NCBI GenBank assembly: GCA_043806645.1
Contig: JAZDGX010000133.1
Location: forward strand, 1-35,553
Source of the DNA: JAZDGX01 sp043806645
GTDB lineage: Bacteria > Eisenbacteria > RBG-16-71-46 > CAIMUX01 > WJJG01
Reading direction: 5' to 3'
DNA: 35,553 bases
Position numbers and translations under genes: made by a program. The first letter of the stretch is position 1. Each line of letters begins with the position of its first letter. This document shows positions 23,066 to 30,687 of the stretch, one piece after another. Under the pieces are notes generated by a model. That model was not told where the DNA came from. It did not search any database and saw nothing but the letters and a program-made list of their open reading frames with translations.

Positions 23066-23938
23066 ATGATCACGGAAAAGAAGGTCTGGACCCCTTCCGG
23101 GTATGTCGTGCTGCTGGTCCTGCTCGCCGTGATGTCGGTCGGCATTGTGGCCATGATCGGTTCGATCCGGCAGCAACAGCCGCCGCTCGCGATCGTGCTC
23201 TCCGCAGCGCTGGCGGCGCTGGCTTTTGTTTTTCTTTTCGGCCTCTTCAGCGTCAGCCCCAATGAAGCCCGCGTCGTCCAGCTCTTCGGCCACTACGTGG
23301 GGACGACGGCGCACACCGGGCTACGCTACGTCACGCCCTTCTGCACCAACCGGAAGATCTCGCTGCGGGTGCGCAATTTCGAGAGCGGGATCCTGAAGGT
23401 CAACGATCGCGACGGCAATCCCATCGAAATCGCGGCCGTCGTCGTCTGGAAGGTCGTCGATACGGCGGAGGCGGTCTTCGAGGTCGACGACTACGAGAAC
23501 TTCGTGCATGTGCAGAGCGAAGCCGCCCTGCGCAATCTGGCCACCTCGTATCCCTACGACACCTTCGAGCATGAGGAATTCGCCCTGCGCAGCCACGTGA
23601 ATGAAATCGCCGACAAGTTGAAGGGCGAGGTGCAGAACCGTCTGGCCAAGGCGGGGGTCGAAGTGATCGAGGCGCGGATCAGCCACCTCGCCTATGCCCC
23701 GGAGATTGCGGGGGCCATGCTGCAACGACAGCAGGCGTCGGCGATCATCGCCGCGCGCCAGAAGATCGTGGAGGGGGCGGTGGGCATGGTGGAAATGGCG
23801 CTCGATCAGCTGGCCGCCAAGCACGTCGTCGAACTGGATGACGAGCGCCGGGCGGCGATGGTGAGCAACCTGCTCGTCGTGCTGTGCAGCGACCGGCACA
23901 CGCAGCCCGTGGTGAACGCGGGCAGTCTCTACCACTAG
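23066..23938 (+). CDS. SPFH/Band 7 domain membrane protein
   Basis: Integral membrane SPFH (stomatin/prohibitin/flotillin) protein, 290 aa. Two membrane segments at the N-terminus (about 13-33 and 41-61) are followed by the Band 7 domain: SVSPNEARVVQLFGHYVGT (62-80), then GLRYVTPF, VNDRDGNPIEIAAVVVWKV and a helical tail with EARISHLAYAPEIAGAMLQRQQ. Such proteins form large cage-like assemblies at the membrane that scaffold proteases or mark microdomains. ATG 23066 is chosen because AGGAGG stands 5 nt upstream; the in-frame start at 23000 lies inside the promoter. The small DNA-binding protein gene follows after 51 bp, an arrangement I recall as common for this SPFH subfamily. Function here is not known beyond the family role. 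Confidence 0.92.
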   Translation: MITEKKVWTPSGYVVLLVLLAVMSVGIVAMIGSIRQQQPPLAIVLSAALAALAFVFLFGLFSVSPNEARVVQLFGHYVGTTAHTGLRYVTPFCTNRKISLRVRNFESGILKVNDRDGNPIEIAAVVVWKVVDTAEAVFEVDDYENFVHVQSEAALRNLATSYPYDTFEHEEFALRSHVNEIADKLKGEVQNRLAKAGVEVIEARISHLAYAPEIAGAMLQRQQASAIIAARQKIVEGAVGMVEMALDQLAAKHVVELDDERRAAMVSNLLVVLCSDRHTQPVVNAGSLYH

Positions 23939-23989
23939 GATCGACGAGGTCCGGCGTGCGGCCGTGCGCCGCCCTTCCCGAGAGAGAGC

Positions 23990-24196
23990 ATGGCCGAGAA
24001 GAAACCGTTCCTGCTGCGGGTCGACCCCGAGATCCACGAGGCGTTGCGACGCTGGGCGGATGATGAGTTGCGCAGTCTAAACGGCCAGATCGAGTTCGTC
24101 CTGCGGCGCAGCCTCGAATCGGCCGGGCGTTTGAAGGCCGCGCGGAGATCTCCGCCGCCGTCCGGGAAGGGGCCGGAGGAATCCCTGCCGCAATGA
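23990..24196 (+). CDS. Arc-like ribbon-helix-helix DNA-binding protein
   Basis: A 68-aa Arc/MetJ-type protein. FLLRVDPEIHEALRRWADD gives the DNA-binding beta strand and first helix (about 7-25), and RSLNGQIEFVLRRSL (28-42) the second helix with the NGQIE turn typical of Arc-like regulators. The tail after residue 47 is Pro/Ser-rich and probably disordered. GAGAGAG precedes the ATG by a few bases. It sits 51 bp after the SPFH gene and is followed by a strong terminator hairpin, so the two form a closed operon. It could repress its own operon through the palindromes at 23014-23044. No toxin gene lies beside it, so it does not look like an antitoxin. Confidence 0.85.
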   Translation: MAEKKPFLLRVDPEIHEALRRWADDELRSLNGQIEFVLRRSLESAGRLKAARRSPPPSGKGPEESLPQ

Positions 24197-24197
24197 A

Positions 24198-24230
24198 AAC
24201 GGCGGGTGCCCGCATGGGGCGCCCGCCGTT
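24198..24230. terminator. Strong hairpin terminator between RHH gene and glutamate dehydrogenase
   Basis: AACGGCGGGTGCCC (24198-24211) pairs with GGGCGCCCGCCGTT (24217-24230) over 14 bp with one G-T pair and a 5-nt loop. A T-rich tail (CTCTTGCTT) follows on the plus strand, and AA-rich sequence flanks the other side, so it may stop transcription from both directions. It begins two bases after the RHH stop and lies 67 bp beyond the dehydrogenase stop. Confidence 0.8.
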
Positions 24231-24297
24231 CTCTTGCTTGCGATTCCGCTTCCGACCGCCCGCGCGCCGCGCCGGGGCCGGTCGCGGTCCCCGGCCG

Positions 24298-25659
24298 CTA
24301 CACGACGCCGTGATCGATCATGGCATCGGCGACCTTGAGGAAACCGGCGATATTCGCGCCGTTCACATAGTTGCCCGGCGTGCCGAACTCCTTGGCCGTC
24401 TCGTAGCAGGCCTGGTGGATGCGCTTCATGATCCCGTGCAGGCGGGAGTCGACCTCCTCGCGCGTCCAGGCGAGGCGCATGCTGTTCTGGCTCATTTCGA
24501 GACCGGAAGTCGCCACACCGCCCGCATTGGCCGCCTTTCCCGGGCCGTAGAGGATCTTCTTCTCGAGGAAGACCTCGACGCCGTCGGGGGTCGTCGGCAT
24601 GTTGGCGCCCTCGGAGACGACGTAGGCGCCGTTCTTCACGAGGTTCTGGGCATCCTTGGCGTTGATCTCGTTCTGGGTCGCACTGGGGAAGGCGCACTGC
24701 GCCTTGTGGTTCCAGAGTGGGTTGTAGTCGAGCTTGGGATCGACGGGCGTGTAGACGGCGCCCTTGAACTTGTCCGCGTACTCCTTGATGCGCCCGCGAC
24801 GGATGTTCTTCAGCTCCAGGATGAAGGCGAGCTTCTCGGCGGTGATGCCGGCCTCGTCGTAGATGTAGCCGGCCGAGTCCGACAAGGTGACGGGCTTGGC
24901 GCCGAGCTGGAGCAGCTTCTCCACCGTGTACTGCGCGACATTGCCGCTGCCCGAGACGAGGCAGGTCTTGCCCTTGAGCGTCTCGTTGCGCGTTCCCAGC
25001 ATCTCGGCGGCGAAGTAGACCGAGCCGTAGCCGGTCGCCTCCGGACGGATGAGGCTGCCGCCCCAATTGAGACCCTTGCCCGTCAGCACGCCGGTGAATT
25101 CGTTGCGCAGCCGCTTGTACTGGCCGAAGAGGTAGCCGATCTCGCGCCCGCCCACGCCGATGTCGCCTGCCGGCACGTCCGTGTCGGGGCCGATGTGGCG
25201 GAAGAGCTCGCTCATGAAGCTCTGGCAGAAGCGCATCACTTCCAGGTCGCTCTTGCCCTTGGGATCGAAATCGGAGCCGCCCTTGCCGCCGCCCATCGGC
25301 AGCGTGGTCAGGCTGTTCTTGAAGACCTGCTCGAAGGCCAGGAACTTCAGGATGCCGAGGTTGACGCTGGGGTGAAAGCGCAGCCCGCCCTTGTAGGGGC
25401 CGATGGCGCTGTTCATCTCGATGCGGAAGCCGCGATTGACCTGTACTTCGCCGCGGTCGTCGACCCACGGCACGCGGAAGAGGATCACCCGTTCGGGCTC
25501 GACGATCCGTTCGAGGATTTTCATGCGGCGGTACTCGGGCCGCTTCTCGAGGACCGGCCAGAGAGACTCGACGACCTCCTGGACGGCCTGGTGGAATTCC
25601 TTCTCCACGGGGTTCTTGGCCACGACCTGTTCCATGAATCCGGCAATCGAAGTGGACAT
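24298..25659 (-). CDS. gdhA: NADP-type hexameric glutamate dehydrogenase
   Basis: Interconverts 2-oxoglutarate plus ammonia and glutamate; cytoplasmic. The 453-aa length matches the hexameric bacterial enzyme (about 447 aa). The glutamate and 2-oxoglutarate site is intact: GPYKGGLRF (Lys90), FEQVFKNSLT (Lys114) and PMGGGKGGSDFDPKGKS with catalytic Lys126, all offset by two from the E. coli enzyme. The Rossmann motif SGSGNVAQYTVEKL lies near the middle. The E. coli-type layout and the LSDSAGYIYD stretch favour NADP(H) and biosynthesis, but cofactor choice is not proven from sequence. ATG 25659 has AGGAGG about 8 nt upstream; upstream in-frame sequence to 25833 is a chance extension. It is monocistronic, ending at the shared terminator. 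Confidence 0.97.
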   Translation of the reverse strand: MSTSIAGFMEQVVAKNPVEKEFHQAVQEVVESLWPVLEKRPEYRRMKILERIVEPERVILFRVPWVDDRGEVQVNRGFRIEMNSAIGPYKGGLRFHPSVNLGILKFLAFEQVFKNSLTTLPMGGGKGGSDFDPKGKSDLEVMRFCQSFMSELFRHIGPDTDVPAGDIGVGGREIGYLFGQYKRLRNEFTGVLTGKGLNWGGSLIRPEATGYGSVYFAAEMLGTRNETLKGKTCLVSGSGNVAQYTVEKLLQLGAKPVTLSDSAGYIYDEAGITAEKLAFILELKNIRRGRIKEYADKFKGAVYTPVDPKLDYNPLWNHKAQCAFPSATQNEINAKDAQNLVKNGAYVVSEGANMPTTPDGVEVFLEKKILYGPGKAANAGGVATSGLEMSQNSMRLAWTREEVDSRLHGIMKRIHQACYETAKEFGTPGNYVNGANIAGFLKVADAMIDHGVV

Positions 25660-26012
25660 TGGAGACACCTCCTCACCGTTGCCCGTCAACCGCACGTCCT
25701 GAAACGAAGATAGTCCGAATCTTGTGCATCCTCGTAGTCGCGAGCAGCGATAGACCGGACCGGCATCGCGCCGCGCGCGCTCACCGGAGGTCCGGATGCG
25801 AGCGCGAGAATGACAAGTGCAGGAAGGTATCAAACTGAATCCGACGGCGGCAAGTTGTTTCCGGCTTCGCTTTCCGGCTCCGGCCTGTGCGGAGACGGTT
25901 TCCTGGTCAGACGACCGCGCGTGCGATATACTCCCGGGCGATTGCCGGTGTGCGCACCTCGAACGGGCGGTGTTGGTTCCGAGGGGCGCGCCTCGCCGCC
26001 TCTGGAGGGGTC
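25660..26012. other. Divergent intergenic region between gdhA and a secreted protein gene
   Basis: A 353-bp stretch with no convincing gene. It must hold the minus-strand promoter of the glutamate dehydrogenase gene, for which I see no good -35/-10 pair, and a plus-strand promoter described separately. Base composition is slightly less GC-rich than in the genes. No repeat, riboswitch or RNA gene was recognised. Confidence 0.5.
25904..25932 (+). promoter_or_regulatory. Possible sigma-70 promoter for the secreted protein gene
   Basis: TGGTCA (25904-25909) and TATACT (25927-25932) stand 17 bp apart, matching four and five of six consensus bases. Transcription would start near 25939, about 75 nt before ATG 26013. 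The pair is plausible but could arise by chance. Confidence 0.4.
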
Positions 26013-26609
26013 ATGTCCATGCATCGTCATCTCTTCCGGCAAGCGGGGGCCCGGGCGGCCGTGCTCTGCCTGGGCGGGCTCGCGGTCGCCGCGGCGGCAG
26101 GGCCGGGGGCGGAGCGGGTGGGGGGATGCGCGACCCAGGTCCGTGAAGGCGGGCTGCCGGCAATCGAGGACTCGCTTGCGCAAGCGGCCATGAACGAGCT
26201 GCTCGCCCCGAAGCCGGGGCACGACGGGACCCCTTCGTGTCGGCGTCTGGGTGTGAACGCCGCGCTCTTCCTGCAGATCGGGGCGGTCGATTCTCTGGCG
26301 GATTCACTGTGGCAGGGAATCTCCGGCCAGGTGACCGACCGGCTGCGATCCGGTACTCTGATTCTCGCCCAGCGCAGCGCGCTGCTGCGCACGACGGGCC
26401 CTTGCTTTCCTCCCTTCCATGTCGATTTTCGCGCTTGCGGAGACTCGACCCGCGTCCGCGGCTTCATCGATTCCCTGGTCGTCATGAACTGGGACGAGTG
26501 GACGGCTGCACCGGAGAGGAAGGCCCGCGATCTCTTTATCAGCGCCGGCATGAGCCTTCAACAGATGGACACGGTTGTGGATCTGCGCCATGAGGAGTCT
26601 GCTCGTTGA
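26013..26609 (+). CDS. Small secreted protein, function unknown
   Basis: No family recognised. A 198-aa protein with a signal peptide (RAAVLCLGGLAVAAAAGPGA). The mature part is mostly helical and holds four cysteines (about 39, 76, 131, 142), enough for two disulfides, which suits an oxidising periplasm. The helical N-terminal half contains LPAIEDSLAQAAMNELL; the C-terminal half has NWDEWTAAPERKARDLF and ends in charged residues. ATG 26013 has GGAGGGG 2 nt upstream; a longer in-frame reading from 25887 is unlikely. The next gene begins 57 bp later on the same strand and also encodes an exported protein, so the pair may be co-transcribed. Confidence 0.75.
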   Translation: MSMHRHLFRQAGARAAVLCLGGLAVAAAAGPGAERVGGCATQVREGGLPAIEDSLAQAAMNELLAPKPGHDGTPSCRRLGVNAALFLQIGAVDSLADSLWQGISGQVTDRLRSGTLILAQRSALLRTTGPCFPPFHVDFRACGDSTRVRGFIDSLVVMNWDEWTAAPERKARDLFISAGMSLQQMDTVVDLRHEESAR

Positions 26610-26666
26610 GCGGCGCGGCCCGCGCGGGGCGGGCCGGCGCTGCTCGCGTAAGGCGGTGAGGGTGCC

Positions 26667-28832
26667 ATGGGAGTCGTAATGGGACAGCGTTCGGAGGCAA
26701 GCCACGACCCGCGCCGCGGGTGGCGGGCGAGCCGCTTTGGTTTCGAGGCATCCCACGGGCACCGGGCGAGGGGGTCCCGCGTGTGGCGCTCGGTGGGGAT
26801 GCTCGCGGTGCTGGCGCTGGTTCCCTGGCTGCTGCTCGATTTGATCGGTTGCGACGGCGAGCATGCCCCGACGCAGTACACGCCCACTCCGGAGCCGTTC
26901 GAGGTTGCGGACACGGTGAGCGTGTCGCTCGAACTCGCCCCGGGCGCCGCCTACACCGATTCCGCGGCGGGACTCGCATTCTACTTTCCCGGCGGCGCCT
27001 CGGGAGATCTGACCTACGGCGCTTTGATCTCCGCCCCGGTCCGTCGCTTCGAGGGTGGACGGGGTCTCTACATTCACTATGGCGGCGGCGAAGAGGTGTG
27101 GTTGACCGTGCCCGCCGAGGCGGGGGACTTCACCGTCCTGCTGGGATACGGTTCCCCCTTCGGGTCGTGGAATATATCCGCCAGCCAGCACTGGTTCGCG
27201 CTGCCCGTGGTCGATACGCTGAAGTCGGGAGAGACCGACTCGCTGCGGATTCAACTGGGGCAGCCGGCGCTGCTCGGGTGCGAAACCGCCTGGGCCTACT
27301 GGCTGCTGACGCTTCCGGGGGACTCTGAGGAGGGGGCGCGCTTCGCGGCCTCGATCGAGCAGGCGCGGGGATATATCGCCACGTGGCTGGATTCCCTCGA
27401 CACGACGACGCGCTCGAGCTGCCTGCAACGCATCGCCGGTGATCTGCCGCCGGCGTTCTATCCCGACGGGAACTACTACACCGGGTTCACGCGCCCCTGC
27501 GCCGGCGACGCACCGCGTCCACTCGCGCGCATTGGAATCTCCCCGGGGGCCTCGCCCCAGACGATCGCCCACCAGATCGGTCACTACTGCATGCATCTGC
27601 TCGCGGGAGATGCAGCCTACCTCGCGCTCGAGGAACTCAGCCCCCTCGAGGCCGGCATCGGAGCGTTTCACGCCTTGCGCGAAGGCCCGATCGAGGACTA
27701 TGCGCACTATCACGAGTACCTCTTGACCGGCTCGATCGAGGGCGCCGGTGATCCCGCCGCGCCGGCGGGGTTCTTCGGCCCTGTCGCGCCCGCGCCCGGG
27801 CGGATCGATCTCCCTTCGATCGAGGGCTACGGCGTCCTGCTGCTGCATGCGCTGACCCAGCGCGATTCGACGGTCAACAGTCTGACGGGCGGACGCGTGG
27901 GGGTACCCATCGTCGGCTGGAGCTATGCCGAGCTGGCCGCCCACGTGCTTTCATTGGCTCCTCCCTCGATGACCGACCTCTGGGAGGCCGTGGACGGACA
28001 CTTGCGGGCCTCGGGGCGCGGCGACCTCCTTCCCCCGCTCGCGGCGGCGACGGGGTGGTGCTACACCGCCAGCGGGACGGTGAGCGACGCATCGGGCTTC
28101 GGAGTCTCCGGAGCGCGCATCTGGAATATCCTCGAGCGTGACGGACGCCGCTATGCGAGCAGCGAAAATCCCGTCCTGACGCAAGAGGGGGGCGACTTCG
28201 TTCTATCAACGCTGTATCCGGGAAAGAGCGTCGTGCGCGTGGAGGCGCCGGCCGACACCTTCGAGTTCGAGATCACCTTTCCCCAGGGCGGATTTACCGA
28301 TCAGGAGCGGGATCTGGGAACCGTGGCTGCATGGTCGACGCTGGAGCGGCTCGGGAATGTCGGCGTGACGATCCGTCTTCAGTTCGCCGCGCATCCCGAC
28401 AGCGCGACGATCCTCGACTGCTTCTTCTACTGCGCGAGAGTTCCCGGCGTGACCTACGGGCGCGACCGCCTCTACCTTGCGCATCCGGTCGTCCTCCCGT
28501 GCGCTGGACCCGGAGACGATCCGGCCCGCTGCTGGACCATCGATTCCCTGGCGGCAGCGTATTCACTGGAGACAGGTCTGGTTTCCGAGCTGCGCGTGGA
28601 CATCCACAACCAGGAGCAACCCCCCGCGACGCTGTCCCTGCGCGGCCGGGCGCCCCTGCCGGCGACCATGGTGGGCTGCAATTCGGTCTACTTCGCGCGC
28701 GTCTCCAACGTGTCCCCCGCGGTCATCGCGGGGATGTTCGCGATCGACTATCAGGAGTCCGCGACGAGCTTCACCGAGAATGACCTGCGGGGCGACCTGC
28801 AGGCGATCGAAGTGCGCGCCTATCGGGGGTGA
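26667..28832 (+). CDS. Large lipoprotein with degenerate HQxxH metallopeptidase-like motif
   Basis: Function unknown; up to 721 aa. The exported N-terminus has a hydrophobic stretch and lipobox LIGC (Cys62 from ATG 26667). GTG 26781, with GAGGGGG 6 nt upstream, would give a more usual 24-residue lipoprotein signal and is a strong alternative start. Residues about 70-190 look like a beta sandwich. The middle (about 200-450) is helical and contains TIAHQIGHYCMHLL with His302 and His306: the layout of a gluzincin HExxH helix, but with Gln303 in place of the catalytic Glu. A carboxypeptidase-regulatory-like beta domain (about 470-540; ASGTVSDASGFGVSGARI) and a further beta-rich domain follow. I read it as a cell-surface protein descended from a metallopeptidase that has probably lost catalysis. 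Confidence 0.8.
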   Translation: MGVVMGQRSEASHDPRRGWRASRFGFEASHGHRARGSRVWRSVGMLAVLALVPWLLLDLIGCDGEHAPTQYTPTPEPFEVADTVSVSLELAPGAAYTDSAAGLAFYFPGGASGDLTYGALISAPVRRFEGGRGLYIHYGGGEEVWLTVPAEAGDFTVLLGYGSPFGSWNISASQHWFALPVVDTLKSGETDSLRIQLGQPALLGCETAWAYWLLTLPGDSEEGARFAASIEQARGYIATWLDSLDTTTRSSCLQRIAGDLPPAFYPDGNYYTGFTRPCAGDAPRPLARIGISPGASPQTIAHQIGHYCMHLLAGDAAYLALEELSPLEAGIGAFHALREGPIEDYAHYHEYLLTGSIEGAGDPAAPAGFFGPVAPAPGRIDLPSIEGYGVLLLHALTQRDSTVNSLTGGRVGVPIVGWSYAELAAHVLSLAPPSMTDLWEAVDGHLRASGRGDLLPPLAAATGWCYTASGTVSDASGFGVSGARIWNILERDGRRYASSENPVLTQEGGDFVLSTLYPGKSVVRVEAPADTFEFEITFPQGGFTDQERDLGTVAAWSTLERLGNVGVTIRLQFAAHPDSATILDCFFYCARVPGVTYGRDRLYLAHPVVLPCAGPGDDPARCWTIDSLAAAYSLETGLVSELRVDIHNQEQPPATLSLRGRAPLPATMVGCNSVYFARVSNVSPAVIAGMFAIDYQESATSFTENDLRGDLQAIEVRAYRG

Positions 28833-28844
28833 GGGACCTAGCCA

Positions 28845-28863
28845 CGGGGCCCGGGCGGCCCCG
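28845..28863. terminator. Weak hairpin between convergent genes
   Basis: CGGGGC (28845-28850) and GCCCCG (28858-28863) form a 6-bp stem with a 7-nt loop in the short gap between the lipoprotein gene and the convergent DUF4136-like gene. There is no T-run on either side, so it is only a weak candidate terminator. Confidence 0.3.
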
Positions 28864-28915
28864 AGAGTTCGAACCCGGTTTCTTTGCCTCGCGCGCTGCA
28901 CTCGCGTGAACTCGG

Positions 28916-29545
28916 TTACGTGGGCGGGAATCTCTCCAGGATTTTCCTTACCGCATCGGTCAGCGGCTCTCCCGGCAAAAGGTCGCGCATCGCGCCGACG
29001 CCGACGCCCCTCCAGATCAAGCGGTCGTCGGAGGGGTCGATGATGTCGAGGACCAGCGTGCCTTCCTTGTACCAGCGCACGTACCCCGGGTGGGCCACCT
29101 GGACGTGTCCGCGCCAGCCCGCGCCGTAGACCGGGGGAACGACGTGGGCTTGATCGCTCACCACCGTGTGGTAGGCGATCAGCAGATCGGGGCGCGCTCC
29201 GGTCCGGACGGGGCGGAAACCCTTGGCGACCAGCGTGCTTCCGATGGCCTCCTGCAGGTCTGCATGGAAGCGGGGGTCCTTCACGATCGCGAGGCGCCGG
29301 GGAGGCGGCGCGTCGCGCGGGGGTCCGCCGGCGTCGGGGGCGAAGGCAAAGGTGGAGCAGGCGGAGAAATTCGCATCGGGATCGACCATGGTCCTGACCG
29401 CAATCCGGGAACAACCGGTGGCGAACAGGGTGGCAGCGATGAGACCGAAAAGGGCGATCGGGGGAAGGACACGCCATCGAGATGGGATCCCGGCCGTGCG
29501 CAAGGGGATCGCCGCGTGTCTTTGGAAGGCAGAGGTCCCGGGCAT
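28916..29545 (-). CDS. DUF4136-like lipoprotein
   Basis: A 209-aa lipoprotein. After a fairly long N-region, the hydrophobic core PPIALFGLIAATL leads to lipobox FATGC (Cys45). The mature protein follows the DUF4136 pattern: VRTMVDPDANFSACSTFAF at the start, then a conserved helix (DLQEAIGSTLVAKGFRPV), ARPDLLIAYHTVV, and near the end GTLVLDIIDPSDDRLIWRG. DUF4136 proteins are small envelope lipoproteins of unknown function in many Gram-negative bacteria. ATG 29545 has an excellent GGAGG 6 nt upstream. It is divergent from the amidotransferase-like gene and convergent with the large lipoprotein gene, so it is probably transcribed alone. Confidence 0.88.
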   Translation of the reverse strand: MPGTSAFQRHAAIPLRTAGIPSRWRVLPPIALFGLIAATLFATGCSRIAVRTMVDPDANFSACSTFAFAPDAGGPPRDAPPPRRLAIVKDPRFHADLQEAIGSTLVAKGFRPVRTGARPDLLIAYHTVVSDQAHVVPPVYGAGWRGHVQVAHPGYVRWYKEGTLVLDIIDPSDDRLIWRGVGVGAMRDLLPGEPLTDAVRKILERFPPT

Positions 29546-29793
29546 TCCCAACCTCCTTTCCTGCGTGCAGGGCACGGAGCGGACGGGCACCTGTGCTCGC
29601 AATTGCCGTCGCGGATAGACTAGTCCCGACGGAAAAGCATTGCGACCCCTTCTTCCCGGTTGCCTGAGGTTCGCTCTTGCTCGATCGTCGCCCGTCACGG
29701 AGGCGTACCGCGGGGAGCGGGTGCAAGCAGCAGGATGGCGCGTCGCACCGACCGGCCGGGGGAGTCGGCGCCGAGAAAGGCAGGTTCAACCCG

Positions 29794-30678
29794 ATGAGAT
29801 CATCCACGAACGACGAACCAGGGATGCACCTGCCGGCGGATTCGTCCGCGCTGGTCGAGCGGCCCTCGATCGGCGTTTCCCTGATGCTGGATCGGGCCGA
29901 AAAGGACGACCACGTCGCGCGGTACGGAATGAACCGGACCTACTTCACCGCCATCCGGGCGGCGGGCGGCATTCCCATTCCGATCGCGCCCGGGGATCCG
30001 GCGGAGATGGACCGCTACATCGGCAGCGCCGCGGTGTCCGTCGGAGGTGGCGCCGGGCGGGGCCGGCCCTTCAATCTGGACGGTCTCTGTCTCACGGGGG
30101 GCGGAGATCTCGATCCGCGTCACTATGGACAGCAGCGCCGGCCGGGCTGCAACGAGCCCGACGCCGAGCGTGACGAAATGGAGCTCGCGCTGCTGAGAAG
30201 TGCTTTGGCCCAGGAGTTGCCCCTCTTCGCGATCTGCCGGGGCATCCAAGTGTTAAATGCATTTCTCGGAGGAACGTTGCTGCAGGATATCGGCCGCGAA
30301 CGGCCCGGCGGGCTCGACCATGCGCACCGGCCCGGACAGCCCCGCGATCGGATCGTCCACGACATCCATGTCGAACGGGGATCGAGACTGCACGAGATTC
30401 TCGGCGCGCCGGTCGTGCCCGTAAACAGCCTGCATCATCAGGCAGCCGACGATGTCGCGCCGGGTCTGGTCGTAACCGCGCGGGCGCCCGACGGGATCAT
30501 CGAGGGTCTCGAACGCCCGGCCGAGGCGGGGGGGCTGGCGGGCGAGATCGAGAGGGGCAGGTTCCTCATGGCCGTGCAATTCCATCCCGAGGATCTTCAG
30601 GGCCGGGAGGAAATGCGCGCGCTTTTCGGTTTCTTCGTGGCGGCGGCGCGGCGCCGTCGCGCCCTGTGCCGGGACTGA
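29794..30678 (+). CDS. Gamma-glutamyl hydrolase, peptidase C26 / class I glutamine amidotransferase-like
   Basis: Cytoplasmic enzyme of the PuuD-like C26 family, 294 aa, which hydrolyses gamma-glutamyl amides such as gamma-glutamyl-aminobutyrate. The triad is complete: nucleophile Cys148 in FAICRGIQVLN, and His264 with Glu266 in VQFHPED. Other family marks are IGVSLMLD near the start, LCLTGGGDLDPRHY (98-111) and VNSLHHQA (210-217). ATG 29794 has only a weak purine-rich site (AAAGGCAGG) upstream; the in-frame start at 29677 gives a basic leader without family similarity. No polyamine-catabolism genes (PuuA/B/C) stand beside it, so the substrate is open. It is flanked by a convergent ispG. Confidence 0.9.
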   Translation: MRSSTNDEPGMHLPADSSALVERPSIGVSLMLDRAEKDDHVARYGMNRTYFTAIRAAGGIPIPIAPGDPAEMDRYIGSAAVSVGGGAGRGRPFNLDGLCLTGGGDLDPRHYGQQRRPGCNEPDAERDEMELALLRSALAQELPLFAICRGIQVLNAFLGGTLLQDIGRERPGGLDHAHRPGQPRDRIVHDIHVERGSRLHEILGAPVVPVNSLHHQAADDVAPGLVVTARAPDGIIEGLERPAEAGGLAGEIERGRFLMAVQFHPEDLQGREEMRALFGFFVAAARRRRALCRD

Positions 30679-30687
30679 TCGGACGGC

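Noticed and set aside
23990..24196. Antitoxin of a toxin-antitoxin pair
   Set aside because: No small toxin gene adjoins it; the only operon partner is an SPFH membrane protein.
26304..27944. 546-codon minus-strand open frame
   Set aside because: Antisense to two exported proteins with signal peptides; low-complexity translation.
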